This document shows positions 9,967 to 20,948 of a stretch of DNA of 64,000 bases, piece by piece. The notes under the pieces were generated by a model. That model was given only the letters and a program-made list of their open reading frames with translations, searched no databases and was not told where the DNA came from. Source of the stretch: Mantamonas sphyraenae (taxonomy: Eukaryota; CRuMs; Mantamonadidae); NCBI GenBank assembly GCA_026936335.1, contig JAPMXV010000034.1:1-64000 (forward strand). Direction: 5' to 3'. Position 1 is the stretch's first letter; each line of letters begins with the position of its first letter. Position numbers and translations under genes: made by a program.

Positions 9967-11519
9967 TGTTTCGCACCCAAACCCGCAGTGCCCAAGCTGC
10001 TGCACACGCTGCAGACATTATAGGCCACACCCAACAACAACCATGGTTTTCCCACCTCCGTGAACAGCTGGGTGCCCGCGGACGCGTCCTCCCAGCGCAC
10101 GCCAGTCGCATCCGTTGCCTCCACACCCCCCACGAGTTCCACGCCACCCTCCTCCAGGGCATCGAGCGTGCACAGTCCCGTGTCATCCTCTCGGCCCTCT
10201 ATCTTGGCACATCATCCCAGGAAGCCCAGCTCGTCGACGCTTTGGTCCGCCGAAAAGTTGCCCACCCGGACCTCGAGGTCACTCTCCTTCTTGACTACTT
10301 TCGCGGCCAGCGCCAAGTCCACGGTGAAAACAGTGTCACCATGCTGCGCTCCCTCCATGACCACGGTACGTTGCCAAATCGCCCCGCCCAGCACTCCCCA
10401 GCACTCCCCACGCCCGCCACCAACACCCGCCTTCCTCCAGACGTAAACATCGACCTATTCCACACACCATACCTCACTGGCTTCACAAAATCGCTAGCCC
10501 CAGCCCGCTACAACGAGACTCTGGGCATCCAACACGTCAAGGCCTTTGTCTTTGACGACGACATCCTCCTCTCCGGCGCAAACCTGTCGCAGGACTACTT
10601 TACAAACCGCGCCGACCGCTACATGTACTTTGAGCAGCACGACCACCTTGCCGACTGGTACGCCGAGCTCATACGCCGCGTTGGCGAATGCTCCTTTCGC
10701 GTAGCCACTCGCGCTCACTTCAACCTACACAACGCCTCCACCGACATGGAACACCACCCTCTTGGCTACACTCTCCTTGCCCCACAAGCACTCGACCTCA
10801 ACGACAGTTTGGCTTTCTCAGATCACCTCGCCCAGCGCCTCCACTCCCTTTGCTCTCCACGAGAGTGGGATCGTGCCCGCACTGCACACGCAGACACTGT
10901 AGTCATGCCCACCATTCAGTACGGCCCAGGCCAGCTCCGCCACGACCAAGACATCACGCTCTGGGCTATCCAGCAGGGCATTGCCTCTGGCCAACCGCTA
11001 GCCCTCAGCAGTGCCTACTTCAATCTCACCCCCCAGTACCAAGACGCCCTGCTGCAAACGGACGCCACCACCTCGGTCGATCTTATTACTGCCAGTCCCC
11101 AGGCCAATGGCTTCTGGAACGCCCGTGGCCCTCCAGGTGGCCTCCCCTTTGCATACTCCGACTTTGAAGCCGAGTTTGTCCGCCGCGCCTCTGCACATCC
11201 CTCCACTCGCTCCCGCATCCGAGTCTGGGAGTACAACAAACCTGGTTGGACCTTTCACGTCAAGGGTCTCTGGTCCGGCCCAGCCATCACCATGATCGGC
11301 TCTCCAAACTACGGCCACCGCTCCACACAACGCGACCTCGAGTCCCAGGTTTTCCTCGTCACTCAAGACGCCGATCTGCAGCACAGGATCGAACACGAGC
11401 GTCAAGCCATCTTTGAACATGCCCAAGGCCCAGTCCAACCGACTCTCTTTGACGATCCCTCTCGCAAATCTCCCTGGTGGGTCAAGCTGATTGCCCCTCG
11501 CGTCCGAGAGCTCATGTAG
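9967..11519 (+). CDS. PGS1: CDP-diacylglycerol-glycerol-3-phosphate 3-phosphatidyltransferase (PGS1-like, PLD fold)
   Basis: This enzyme makes phosphatidylglycerol phosphate, the committed step to cardiolipin, in mitochondria. Two HKD-type phospholipase D motifs are visible: GIQHVKAFVFDDDILLSGANLS in the first half and TFHVKGLWSGPAITMIGSPN in the second, with HxK and the downstream Ser/Asn in both, as in PGS1. ATG 9967 starts MFRTQTRSAQAAAHA, a plausible targeting sequence. The stretch 10366-10440 begins GTACGT and ends CCTCCAG. Removing these 75 bases joins HDH directly to DVNIDLFHTP, as expected for the family. The intron is a multiple of three and has no in-frame stop, so retention would simply add 25 residues. 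Spliced length is 492 residues. Confidence 0.88.
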
Positions 11520-11640
11520 CAATGTACACGTGTATGTGTGTGTGCGTGTGCGCCACGGTCTCCGAAACCGAATCAATCACTCCGCCCCACCACCACGACC
11601 CCCCACAACTCCCCACCTCCCCCAACCAAACTCTTCCATC

Positions 11641-13950
11641 ATGGGCAACTTGTTGGACACCTGCAGAGGTGGCGGCGAGGACCAGACTTCCACCACCGGC
11701 ACCCGCGTTGAGAACGGCGTCAAGACGAGCATCAATCGCCAGACAAAGTACAAGGATTTGTCCGCGCTCGAAGACGTACGTTGTCTTCCCGGAGGCCCCC
11801 GCTCCCTTCCCTGCCCTCTCCCGCATCGTCTCCCTATCCCGCACATCCAATCACGCACACCCGTCTCTAGCTCCCTCTCCTTCGCGTACCTGCCTCGTAC
11901 CCCGCGCTGACCCCGCCCCGCAACCAATCGGCAACCTTGTCTGCCTCGCAGCATCTCCTTGAGCAAAACCTGGCCACCACCTTTGCTCTCTGCGAAAAGG
12001 TCCAGATTTCGGATGCAGATATCGTACGTCCCGTCCCGTTTTCATCCTGTCCCCTTGGCCCCTACCGTCCCCCGCTCCTTCCGTTCCCCTGCGTATCCGC
12101 GTCAAACACGCAGAGGTTGCCCGCTGCCTCCAAAAAGCATGCTCGTCGCTCACACCCACCCCCTCGTTTCTTTGCTCTACCGCTTGTCTCCCCCTCACCT
12201 ACCCAAACAGGTTGCCAAGGGTCTCATCCACGTGTTCGAGTTTCATGGTGACTCCATTCGCCTCATCAAGCTCGCCATCTCCCACGAAGTCCGCAAAGCA
12301 AGTACGTTTGCCGCCCTTGCCACTTTTCCCATCTTCGGCCGACCTCTTCCCCGCCCACTCCAGCCCCGCCTGCCATTGTCCATCTCCTTCTCTCCCTCTC
12401 CGCCCCCCTTTTGCCTTGTGTACTCACCCTCACCTGCGTCCATCCTCATCCTTCCCGCCCTTGCCCGCTCCCACGCGCTTCAATTTGACTCCCCCCAAAC
12501 ACGCCCTCAGTGTCCCTCGGCACTCTCTTCCGCAACAACAGCGTCGCCACCAAAATCATGAAGCAATACTCCAAGATCGTCGGCGCAAACTACTTGCGCA
12601 AGACCCTGCGTCCAGTGCTCCTCGATGTGTGCCAGGAGGCCGAGCAGGGCGTCTTTGAGGTTCGTCCTGCCCGCTGGGAGGGGATTTTTCGCTCCATGCT
12701 CTCCGCACCCTTCCCGCTCCCACCTCACCTCGCTCTCCATACCCCAATCCCCGGTCCCCTCTCGACCCTTACCCACCTCTGCATACTCCCTTCCCTTCCT
12801 CTCCCGCCTCCCTCGTGCCACGCTCTCCCGTTTTCGTGTGCGCTCACGCTCGGCGCTCCTTTCACGTCCCAGATTGACCCCAAGAAACTCGTGGACGGCG
12901 ACGAGGAAGTCGAGGTCGACACGTCCGAGAACCTTGCTCGTCTCCTCAAATACTGCGACCACGTCTTCCAGGCCATCATCAATTCCGTCGACGACTGCCC
13001 CATGTATGTGTCTGCGTACCCTTCAGACCTCTTTATCCTTCCGGTCGTTTTCCAGCTCCGCTCACACCACCCTTCCCGCCCATCTCACCCTCATCCCCAC
13101 AGTCAATTCCGCACCATTTGCCAGCACCTGCAAAAGGAGGAGTTTGAGCGCTTCCAGCAGCAGGAGGGCCCCGGCAAGAGTGTCGGTGGCTTCATGTTCC
13201 TCCGCTACTTCTGCCCTGCCGTCACCGCCCCGTTCGGCTTTGGTGTCCTCGAGAGTACGTCACGCCCATGCCCTTGATCTTCCCCTCCCACTCCCCCTCA
13301 CACCCAACCAACCACCCATCCCAGTCACCGAGGCAAACAAGAACGCCAAGCGCGGTATGATTCTCATCGCCAAGATCCTGCAGAACCTTGCCAACGGCGT
13401 GGAGTTTGGCCAAAAGGAGCCCTACATGACGCCATGCAACGAGTTTGTCGTCAACAACAAGGACAACTACAGGGCATTCCTTGAGCAACTCACCACCATC
13501 CCCGACTCCCAGTCCACCGGCGCCACCCAGCAGGCCATCATCAGCGAGGAGGCAAAGGACGAGCAGATGCAAGTCCTCGCACGCCAGATCATCTTGACCA
13601 AGGACAAGATGAAGGAACTCGAGTACATGAACACAGTCGCCACAGGCGACAACGAGGGAGGTATGCTCTTCAAGATGCGCGCCAAGCACGACTTTGCCGC
13701 AGAGGGCGACACCGAACTCGACCTTAAGAAGGGCGACGTCATCATTGTCGTCGAGGGCAACGAGGACGACGAATGGATCTGCGGTGAAAGTGGCGGCCGC
13801 ATCGGCTGGTTCCCGGGCTCATACGTCGAAAAGATGAGCGCCGCCGCATCAAAGTCCAACGAAGCGCCCATGGTCCGCCTTGAGCAGATTCTTGAAGACC
13901 TTGAGGAGGCCGACGACGACTCTTCCGCCGCCGCTGCCGCAAAGGCGTGA
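11641..13950 (+). CDS. RasGAP-domain protein with C-terminal SH3
   Basis: Accelerates GTP hydrolysis on Ras-type GTPases. Seven exons keep frame: 11641-11775, 11952-12023, 12211-12301, 12511-12659, 12873-13003, 13103-13254 and 13325-13950, giving 451 residues. The GAP domain shows the arginine-finger segment GTLFRNNSVATK and the structural motif GGFMFLRYFCPAV, followed by GMILIAKILQNLANG. Residues from about 350 form an SH3 domain (MRAKHDFAAEGDTELDLKKGD ... RIGWFPGSYVE), so the protein should dock on proline-rich ligands. The N-terminus MGNLLDTC could be myristoylated and palmitoylated, though Asp at position 6 is not ideal. The introns are strongly C/T-rich. The first ATG after the upstream stop was chosen because it opens the first spliced exon. 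Confidence 0.88.
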
Positions 13951-13981
13951 CCCTGCTCTGACTTGTTCACCTGCCTGCGAG

Positions 13982-14018
<37 letters not shown>

Positions 14019-14295
14019 AGCACAAACACGCAAACATTCATGCGTCCAAGCACATCGAAACACGATCACGTACAGCCAACAAGGGCTGGCTTCCCACCAG
14101 GCGAACAGTGCAAACCAAGCATGAGCACCAGCAGCCAGCAGCCGCGCAGTAGCACCTGCCTGCCCATTCCCCAAATGAACAACAGCAACCATCCTCCCCC
14201 TCCCCCCACTCTCTCCCGCCCACTCGCCAACCCAAACCCGCAATTGTCAGCACACACCTCTCCGGCGCCACAGTCTCGCACCATCCAAGCTTCCA
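13951..14295. other. Intergenic spacer with (CA)n microsatellite
   Basis: 345 bases between the RasGAP stop and the K+ channel start. A CA dinucleotide run fills about 13983-14012 and is followed by a degenerate CAAACA stretch. No open frame, RNA gene or repeat element is convincing. It should contain the 3' end of one transcript and the promoter of the next. Confidence 0.7.
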
Positions 14296-17010
14296 ATGTC
14301 CTTCCAACCGAAAGAGGGTGCCATTGGCTTGCCACAGATGTCAGGCTCTGTACGCGCCACCTCAGCAGGCAGCCCTGCTGCTGATGCCGTGACTCCAGCC
14401 AGGCGCAAGCCCAGCGTTGTGAACCAGAGGGTCTGGGACAAAGTCATGAACATCAACAACACCTCTGTTCCTGACGATACGCCATCTCAACAGCCAGTCA
14501 CCACCGAGTCCACATATCGCCTCCCTGATGGTCGCACCGCAGCCGAGTACGTTTACCCATCCTCCTTTCAAACTCCTCCCTCCCACACACACCACCAGGC
14601 CCCTTCCCCGCCGCCGGCAATCACTCTAACGGTACAACACGCCCGTCCGATCCCCTCCCACCTGCTTCCACTCTGCATTCCACAGAGGCTTTCGCATGGA
14701 CCACAACAAACTGTGGATCGACTTTATCGACCCGGCCACAGGCAGGCGCTTCTATCTCAACAGGCTCACACGCGAGGTCAGTCCCACCCACTGTGCCGCA
14801 CCCTCCCCTGCCGTACACCTCCCTTTCCCTTCCCTCCGTACCGTGCCTCCAGCTGCGTGGAGGCCTCCTCCACACGACGCACGCCCGCGTTTTGACGTTG
14901 ACACACACGAGAATCCTGCTTCACGCTCCGCGCCGCAACACACACCACACAGGTCTCCTACGACGAGCCCGCCCAGAACACCACCCTGGAGGACACATCC
15001 AACCATGCGCGCGAGCAGTACTTCCTAGAGAAGAATATCCTCCCGGCTGCAGAGGTATGTTCACCCCCGCTACGACCCTCCATTCCGCGCCACAATCCCT
15101 GACGACCGTTCCAAATTTGTCTTTTCGCCCTCCCGACTCACTTTTTGCCCACCCCACAAATTCCTTTTCCATAGCATGGCATCATCGACAATCCTGATGA
15201 CATCAGCAGCGACCAGCGCCAGATCCTGTACGTGCCTCTGCACCTTGAGGGTGCTTGCCGGCCAACTTTGCCTTCACTTTTGCCAAACCCATCCCCGCCC
15301 ACCCCACTTGTATCCTCCAAACCCTGTCGTGCGACACCATACCACCATGCACCCTCGTACAGGCCCCTTCTTCTGACTCCCTGTCACGTCCCATGACCCC
15401 ACAGCGACCGAGTGGTGCGCATCATGAAGAGCACAACCTTGAACGATACCACCCAGAACGTCCTCGAATTTGAGCGCATCGTGCAGCGCAAGGACGACCG
15501 CATGCTCGTTGTTGGCCTCCTCGGCATCGTTCTCACCGTCATCGAGCTCTTTGTCGTCTGGGATCCGGTCACCCGAACTGTCGACGGCAACACCGTCGCC
15601 GCAAACGTCATCAAGAGCCTCATCAGTTTCGACACACTCATCCTCCTTTTCATGCTCGTGGACTACTACCACTTCCAGCTCGAAGTCAAGCAGGTCAAGT
15701 GGAAGCACGTCAGCAAAAACAACATCTTCTCCGAAAGCTCCCTCCGATTCAAGATGCTCCTCGAACTCGTCCTCTGCCTTCTTCACGTCCCTCCCTTTAT
15801 GCCATACATCGACGAAAAGTTCGGACTCGTCATCTTTGTCCGCCTTTACCTGGCCGCACGCTCCATTCGTGACCACTCCATGATCTGGCAGAACCGCAAC
15901 CGAATCCTCTTTGGTCTCGGCCGCTCCATCCATGTCGACAAATTTGGCTGGTACCTTACCCTCAAGACGTTCTTCTTTGAGAACTCCATCAAGTTTGTCA
16001 CCCTCCTCACCGTGTTTGTCTGGGTCATTTCCGTCCTGTTCGGCAACGTCTTTGAACGCGAGGTGCAGGAGGACTGGACCCTGGGCAACACCATGTGGTG
16101 GGGTATCGTCACCATGACCACCCTCGGTTACGGCGACTACCAACCCATCACACTCGGCGGCCGCATGGTCGCCTCTTTCGCCGCCGTCATGGGTCTCATT
16201 CTCTTCTCTCTTTCCATCGCTGTCCTCAACGGCACGCTCACCCTCTCCGACTACCAACGCTACTGCGTCAGCTGGGTCCAGGAGACCAAGCGCAGGGAGA
16301 AGGAGCGAGTCCTCGCCGCACGGTACATCCAGCACATCTGGAGGTACCGCGTCTGGATGCGCCGCTTCTCAACACGCAACCTGCCAGCCAAGTTCCGCGA
16401 CAAGGGAAAGTCGGTCTCTCGTCAGAGTATGTACCTCAACGAGAACGAACTCGAAGACGAGGATGCCAAGTTCCAGAGCGTCCATCTCATGAAGTCACGC
16501 AAGCTGATCAAGGAGCTGCGCAAGTCACGTGGCTACCGCACAGAAGACAAAATCCAGATGCAGAAGAAGATGGCAAACGACCCTTACGTGCAGCGCATGT
16601 CCTCCATCGAGGCTTCCATGCGCACCATGGACGAAAACGTCGAAGCTCGCTTCCGCACTCTCGAGCTTCGCATGGAGGAGCTGCTCGCCCTGATGGTCCT
16701 AGAGCGAACCAACACAGCAAGCACACAACATATGCCAAGCAGCAACCGCACCGCAACCACCACCAACACCCACAGCGGCGCAAACGAATCCACCTCGTCC
16801 GCTCGCTCCTCCTCTTCAGCACTTGCTCGCAAAGGCAGCAAGTCCAACCTTGAGCACGAGCAACCTCCGCAGCAGCAGGAGACACCACAGACCAGGCAGC
16901 AACATGGTGCAGGTGTCGGCACGCAGCGCGACTCAGACAGCGATGACGGCGAAGAAGACTACGAGGAACCTCTCTCCGATGAGGAGGAAGACCCAGCAGT
17001 CAAACAATGA
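14296..17010 (+). CDS. SK-like (calcium-activated type) K+ channel with WW-like N-terminal segment
   Basis: Five exons keep frame: 14296-14546, 14686-14776, 14953-15054, 15175-15227 and 15405-17010, giving 700 residues. Exons 2-3 encode a WW-like module (LWIDFIDPATGRRFYLNRLTREVSYDEP region) in which the second Trp is Tyr. Six hydrophobic segments follow from about residue 190, with the pore helix and selectivity filter TMTTLGYGD before the last. The S4-like segment has only scattered Arg residues, fitting a voltage-insensitive channel. After S6 an IQ-like helix (AARYIQHIWRYRVWMRR) sits where SK channels bind calmodulin. A coiled coil (SIEASMRTMDENVEARFRTLELR) and an acidic, Ser-rich tail end the protein. 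Likely role: Ca2+-gated K+ efflux at a membrane. A paralogue lies at 32695. Gating by calmodulin is inference. Confidence 0.87.
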
Positions 17011-17041
17011 ACACACACCCATCGTCTCCCATGCTCATGCC

Positions 17042-19074
17042 ATGCTCAGGCAGACCACCCAGCTTGACCAACAATTCACCTGCGTCGCCATGTAAGTCGT
17101 GTCGCAGCAACACGTCCACCGCTCCACATTCACAGTACTCACTTCCACGTGTGCCACAGGAACATGAAGGCATTGACCGCCATGCTGGCGGTAATGAGCG
17201 TGGCGCTGGTGGGCTCGATGTTGTTGCACTACCGCAATCCACAGAGCACGTGCACGTGTGCCAAGTACAAGGATATGATTACACGCATGAGTGCGGTGCA
17301 AAACAGTCTCAGAAGCGAGGTGGCCAAGGCAACCTCCACGGCTGTGAAGATGAAGCGCCACGTGACGGCCTTGGAGACCAAGAACAAGAAGCTGAGTGCA
17401 GGCTGTGGCATCGAGTCCGACACAACACACAAGGATGTAGAGGAGGAACCGCACAGCAACGAAGAATTGCTGAAACTCAAATCTGAGCTGGAAACGTCCC
17501 ACAAGCAGCTGGAGGAGCTGCGCAGCGAGTTGGAGGAGACCAAGCTCGAGCTCACACAGGCCCGGGAAAAGATGACCAAGGACTGCGCCACGACGTCCAT
17601 GGCCACCAGCAGCGTAGATGTTCCCACACAGCTGCAACAACTGACCAACGTCAAGGACATGGACTCCACCTACTTCAAGCAGTTGCAAGACGACGGCCGC
17701 GTCCTGGTCTACGACGAGCTGGAGGATTACATGATCGAGTCACCCTTGGGCACACCCAACGTCCAGGTCGCACCCGTGTTCTCCGAGTACGGCAAGCGTA
17801 CGACTTTCCAGTGGCCCAAGGAAGACCACGTGCGTTTCCTGTTTAAACTGCCGAATGCGTGGGTGTCCCCGTACCAGAGTCTCGTCTTTGACCAGAAATA
17901 CGTGTACCGCATCGGCAACCAGGGAAATTGGCCAGGAGTAAGTGATGGCGCGGCGGAGGGAGAGAAACCGTGTGCACCATGCCCTGCGGAGTGCGTTGTG
18001 CGCTGGCTCCCAAATACCCTGGGTTTCAGGCCCCGTGCAGCCTTTTGCCGCTGTGCGCGTGTGCATGCCATGTGACATGCCTACGACGGGTCAATCCCTT
18101 TGCATGTGTGCCCAAAACACATGCGCGCTGCATGGTGGGGGTTGTGTGTGACACTGCGTGTGTGTTTGTGTGTGTGCGGAAGGACTGACCCGCGGGCTCG
18201 CTCCCAGTACGTGCCCAACCTCGTTGGAGGTGGCAAGCCCTCCATCGACGTTCAGAACTCGCCCAAGTTCCAGAAACTGTTTGTGTTGAGTGCCATGTGG
18301 TGTACCGAGTACTACCACTTCTGGGCTGAGACCATGACTCGCCTGATGATCGGTCTGGACGTCCTCAAGAAGGATCCGTCCATCAAGGTACTGCTGGGCA
18401 TCCCAGAGAAGCAGTACGCGTACAATGCCCTTGAAAGAGCCGGCATTGGCAAGGATCGCATTGTGCTCAACCACGACAATGCGTACATCCACGCAGAAGA
18501 GCTGTACTTTCCGCGCCCGTCGTATTATGGCAACCCGACCAAGGAAGATGCGCACCTGCTGCACAAGCTCTTTGTGCCTGAGCCGGTACCATGGGAGAAG
18601 CGTCGCAAGGTGATTCTGATCATCAGGCCACCCAATAGCGAGCGAGCCTTTGGAAACGAAGCGGAAACCCAACAGTGGGTGGATCTGGTGGACACGTTGG
18701 CCAAGAAGTATCCTCTGCTGGAAGTGGCTCAATTTCGTGGGGGCTTGAGCCTGGATGAAACTGTGGCTCTGTTTTCACACGCCGCGGTGACTGTGGGTGC
18801 TTCCGGTGCCGGCCAGGTGAACAACATGTTTGCCGAACCAAGCAACATTGTGGTGGAAGTCAACACTCCGAGCGTCAAGAATTGGTGTCATTACATCACC
18901 GCCAAGGTGCACCACATGGACTACGCCCAGATCGAGTGCCTGGGAGCACGCACCAACGGACAAGGCGAGTGGGCTCAGTATCCGCTGCCTGGATGCGCCT
19001 CGGCCGAGGAAACGCTGGATCTTGTGATGAAGAAGGCCACTGAGACTTTGAAGGAGCACGGGGTGGCCGCATAA
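17042..19074 (+). CDS. GT61-type glycosyltransferase, type II membrane protein
   Basis: Exons 17042-17091, 17160-17937 and 18208-19074 join in frame to give 564 residues. A short cytosolic N-terminus precedes one signal-anchor helix (LTAMLAVMSVALVGSMLL), then a coiled-coil stem (about residues 50-170), as in Golgi transferases. The catalytic region carries family-61 hallmarks: WAETMTRLMIGLDV, the Arg-rich RPPNSERAFGNEAE segment and GASGAGQVNNMFA. The family transfers sugars such as xylose, arabinose or GlcNAc in plants, fungi and animals (for example EOGT). The acceptor here is unknown. The first intron splits an in-frame ATG (AT|G at 17090-17091/17160), so two starts are possible. ATG 17042 only lengthens the cytosolic tail. 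The upstream stop is just 31 bases away. Confidence 0.82.
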
Positions 19075-19165
19075 GGTGGACGGGGGTGGGAGGGGCGTGA
19101 ATGTCCTTGTCAAGGCGTGTAGTGGAATGAGTTGCATTGCATGTGGTGTGCACGCGCGGGGTTGT

Positions 19166-20545
19166 TCATTCCTCCGAGGTCAACGACTCGATGAGCTCTT
19201 CAAGCGGGGCAAGCTCCTTGGAGTCGACGAGCTTGAACTCTTGGATGAAAAAGATAAAGTGCTTGAAGGAGGTGTTCAGATGGGCCTCCTCGCCCAGAGA
19301 GACGACCTTGGAGAAATGCGAGTGGTAGATGTGGGCGTAGACACGGAAGAGGCGTTTGAAGATGTTCTTCACCACCGTCTTGAAGTTCTTGGGGAAGGGC
19401 ACGCCGATCTTGGAGGGAAAGATCTCCTCGTCGTCCAGCTGGTTCTGCACCCAGGTCATGAGGTAGTCGACGTACTCTGGCGCGCTGACCTTGATTGCCT
19501 TTTTGATAGTTTGTCCATCTGCCCAGTGGTACTCATATCTGCGTCGCGGTTGCCAAGCATGCGCAGGCGGCGGAGGAAAGGCGGTGGGGTCAGTTTTGGA
19601 GGCAGAGGGCGAGCACAGGGCGCGCTCACAAGGACCTACTTGGGACCTGCGCTCATCACGGGACAGTCCTCAGGCGTGCAAAATTCTGTGATGGTGCCAT
19701 ACAGCATGTTGATCTGGTTGAAAAAGTCCACGGCTGTGTGTGCACACGGAAAGCTTGTGTGAGCAAATCGCCGCGCCGGCCGTTCGGTTCCTGGGGCACG
19801 GCACGCCCAGGTCAACGAGGCCACAAAGAAGGGCGAAGGGAGGCACGACGATGGAACCACATGATGTGATTGCACGTGCAGCACGTGTGCGCAGGCAAAT
19901 CATGCGCACTGCGCACCTGCGCCGGTTTTGTGGGGTTGGCCAAATACGCAGCCGGTTTCCCTCTTGACGCAGCGTTTTCCGGCCCGCGTTTGCTCGACCG
20001 CGTGTGCCCTTCCCCGTTCGCAACTACTTACTGTTGACAGCGAGCCACTCGTTGGTGTCCTCGCCCTCGGGCAGCACCACGGCAAGGCGCAGGTTACCGC
20101 TGCCTGTGGACGGGAAAAAGTCGAAAGCGAGCGAGCCCAGAGCGTGATGTGTGAGCAAGTGCTTCTGCTTCTACGGCCACATATAGCCATCGCACACACT
20201 CGTCCAACCTACCCAGGGTGGCCTCGGCGTACTGCTGCAGCTGGTACTGCTTTGTGCCCTCGGGAATGTTCTTCTTGGGCTTGAACGTCTGGTTGCCACG
20301 CTTGCTGTGGAGTCGCACGCACACACACGGAGAACCAAAACCAAACACGCACCCAAACAGAGGGAGAACCACACACACACATTTAAACGCATACACACAC
20401 ACATACACAAACACATACACACGCACACGCACACACACACAACACACGGGAGGCCACAGTCGTGGAGCCGAGTCAGCTTGCAAGCGGATTTCCCTCCGAC
20501 GCACGCTCGGTTGCGGCCAGTCGTCCGCCCGTCATCACGCAACAT
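19166..20545 (-). CDS. MOB1: MOB1-type kinase activator
   Basis: MOB proteins bind and activate NDR/LATS kinases in Hippo and mitotic-exit signalling. Exons on the minus strand are 20213-20304, 20032-20103, 19640-19733 and 19166-19538, all joining in frame. They encode the canonical core: [54 protein letters not shown] with its zinc Cys pair, and [10 protein letters not shown] with the zinc His pair, ending [11 protein letters not shown]. The first exon is less certain. A candidate at 20505-20545 ([20 protein letters not shown] donor) keeps frame and gives 223 residues, close to the usual 210-220. It is separated by an intron of about 200 bases packed with CA repeats. The core is certain; the N-terminal dozen residues are not. 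Confidence 0.92.
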
Positions 20546-20571
20546 ACAAGAGCTTCGACTGTAAATGGGCA

Positions 20572-20605
<34 letters not shown>

Positions 20606-20948
20606 GTTAGCCAATTTGCCCCATCTCACCCTCTGCTCAAGGAACGCGCCCCAGCACACACACACATACCATCGCAGGGTTGGGTTGGGTCCTCATGAGC
20701 GCTGACGCTGCATGGAAGGCAAGTGTTTCCTGCACCCACCACAAAAAGGCTTTCCCGTAGACACCGCACCCCTGTACAATCGTGCTCCTGTGTCTGTCCG
20801 TGCGTGGCAGCCAGACGCAAATAGTTCCTGACACCCGCCAACATCACACACCGCCACTCTGCAGACCTGGCTCGATTGGACCACTCGTGCGGTATCCCAA
20901 GACGCCCAAGGTATACATGCGCCCTCTCTATCGTCTGTACACCGCCTC
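20546..20948. promoter_or_regulatory. Head-to-head spacer with (CA)n repeat
   Basis: About 400 bases separate the MOB1 candidate start (-) and the next gene (+). A (CA)n run covers about 20573-20602, with a shorter one near 20655. I see no gene, RNA structure or repeat element in the rest. It must contain both promoters, and could also contain the true first MOB1 exon. Confidence 0.5.

Noticed and set aside
14641-15404. Small plus-strand and minus-strand open frames within the short exons and introns of the K+ channel
   Set aside because: They cross good splice sites and have no motifs, whereas the spliced exons keep one frame and encode a WW-like module.
20171-20665. Cys/Val-rich minus-strand open frame upstream of MOB1
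   Set aside because: It is translation of CA/TG microsatellites inside the first MOB1 intron.
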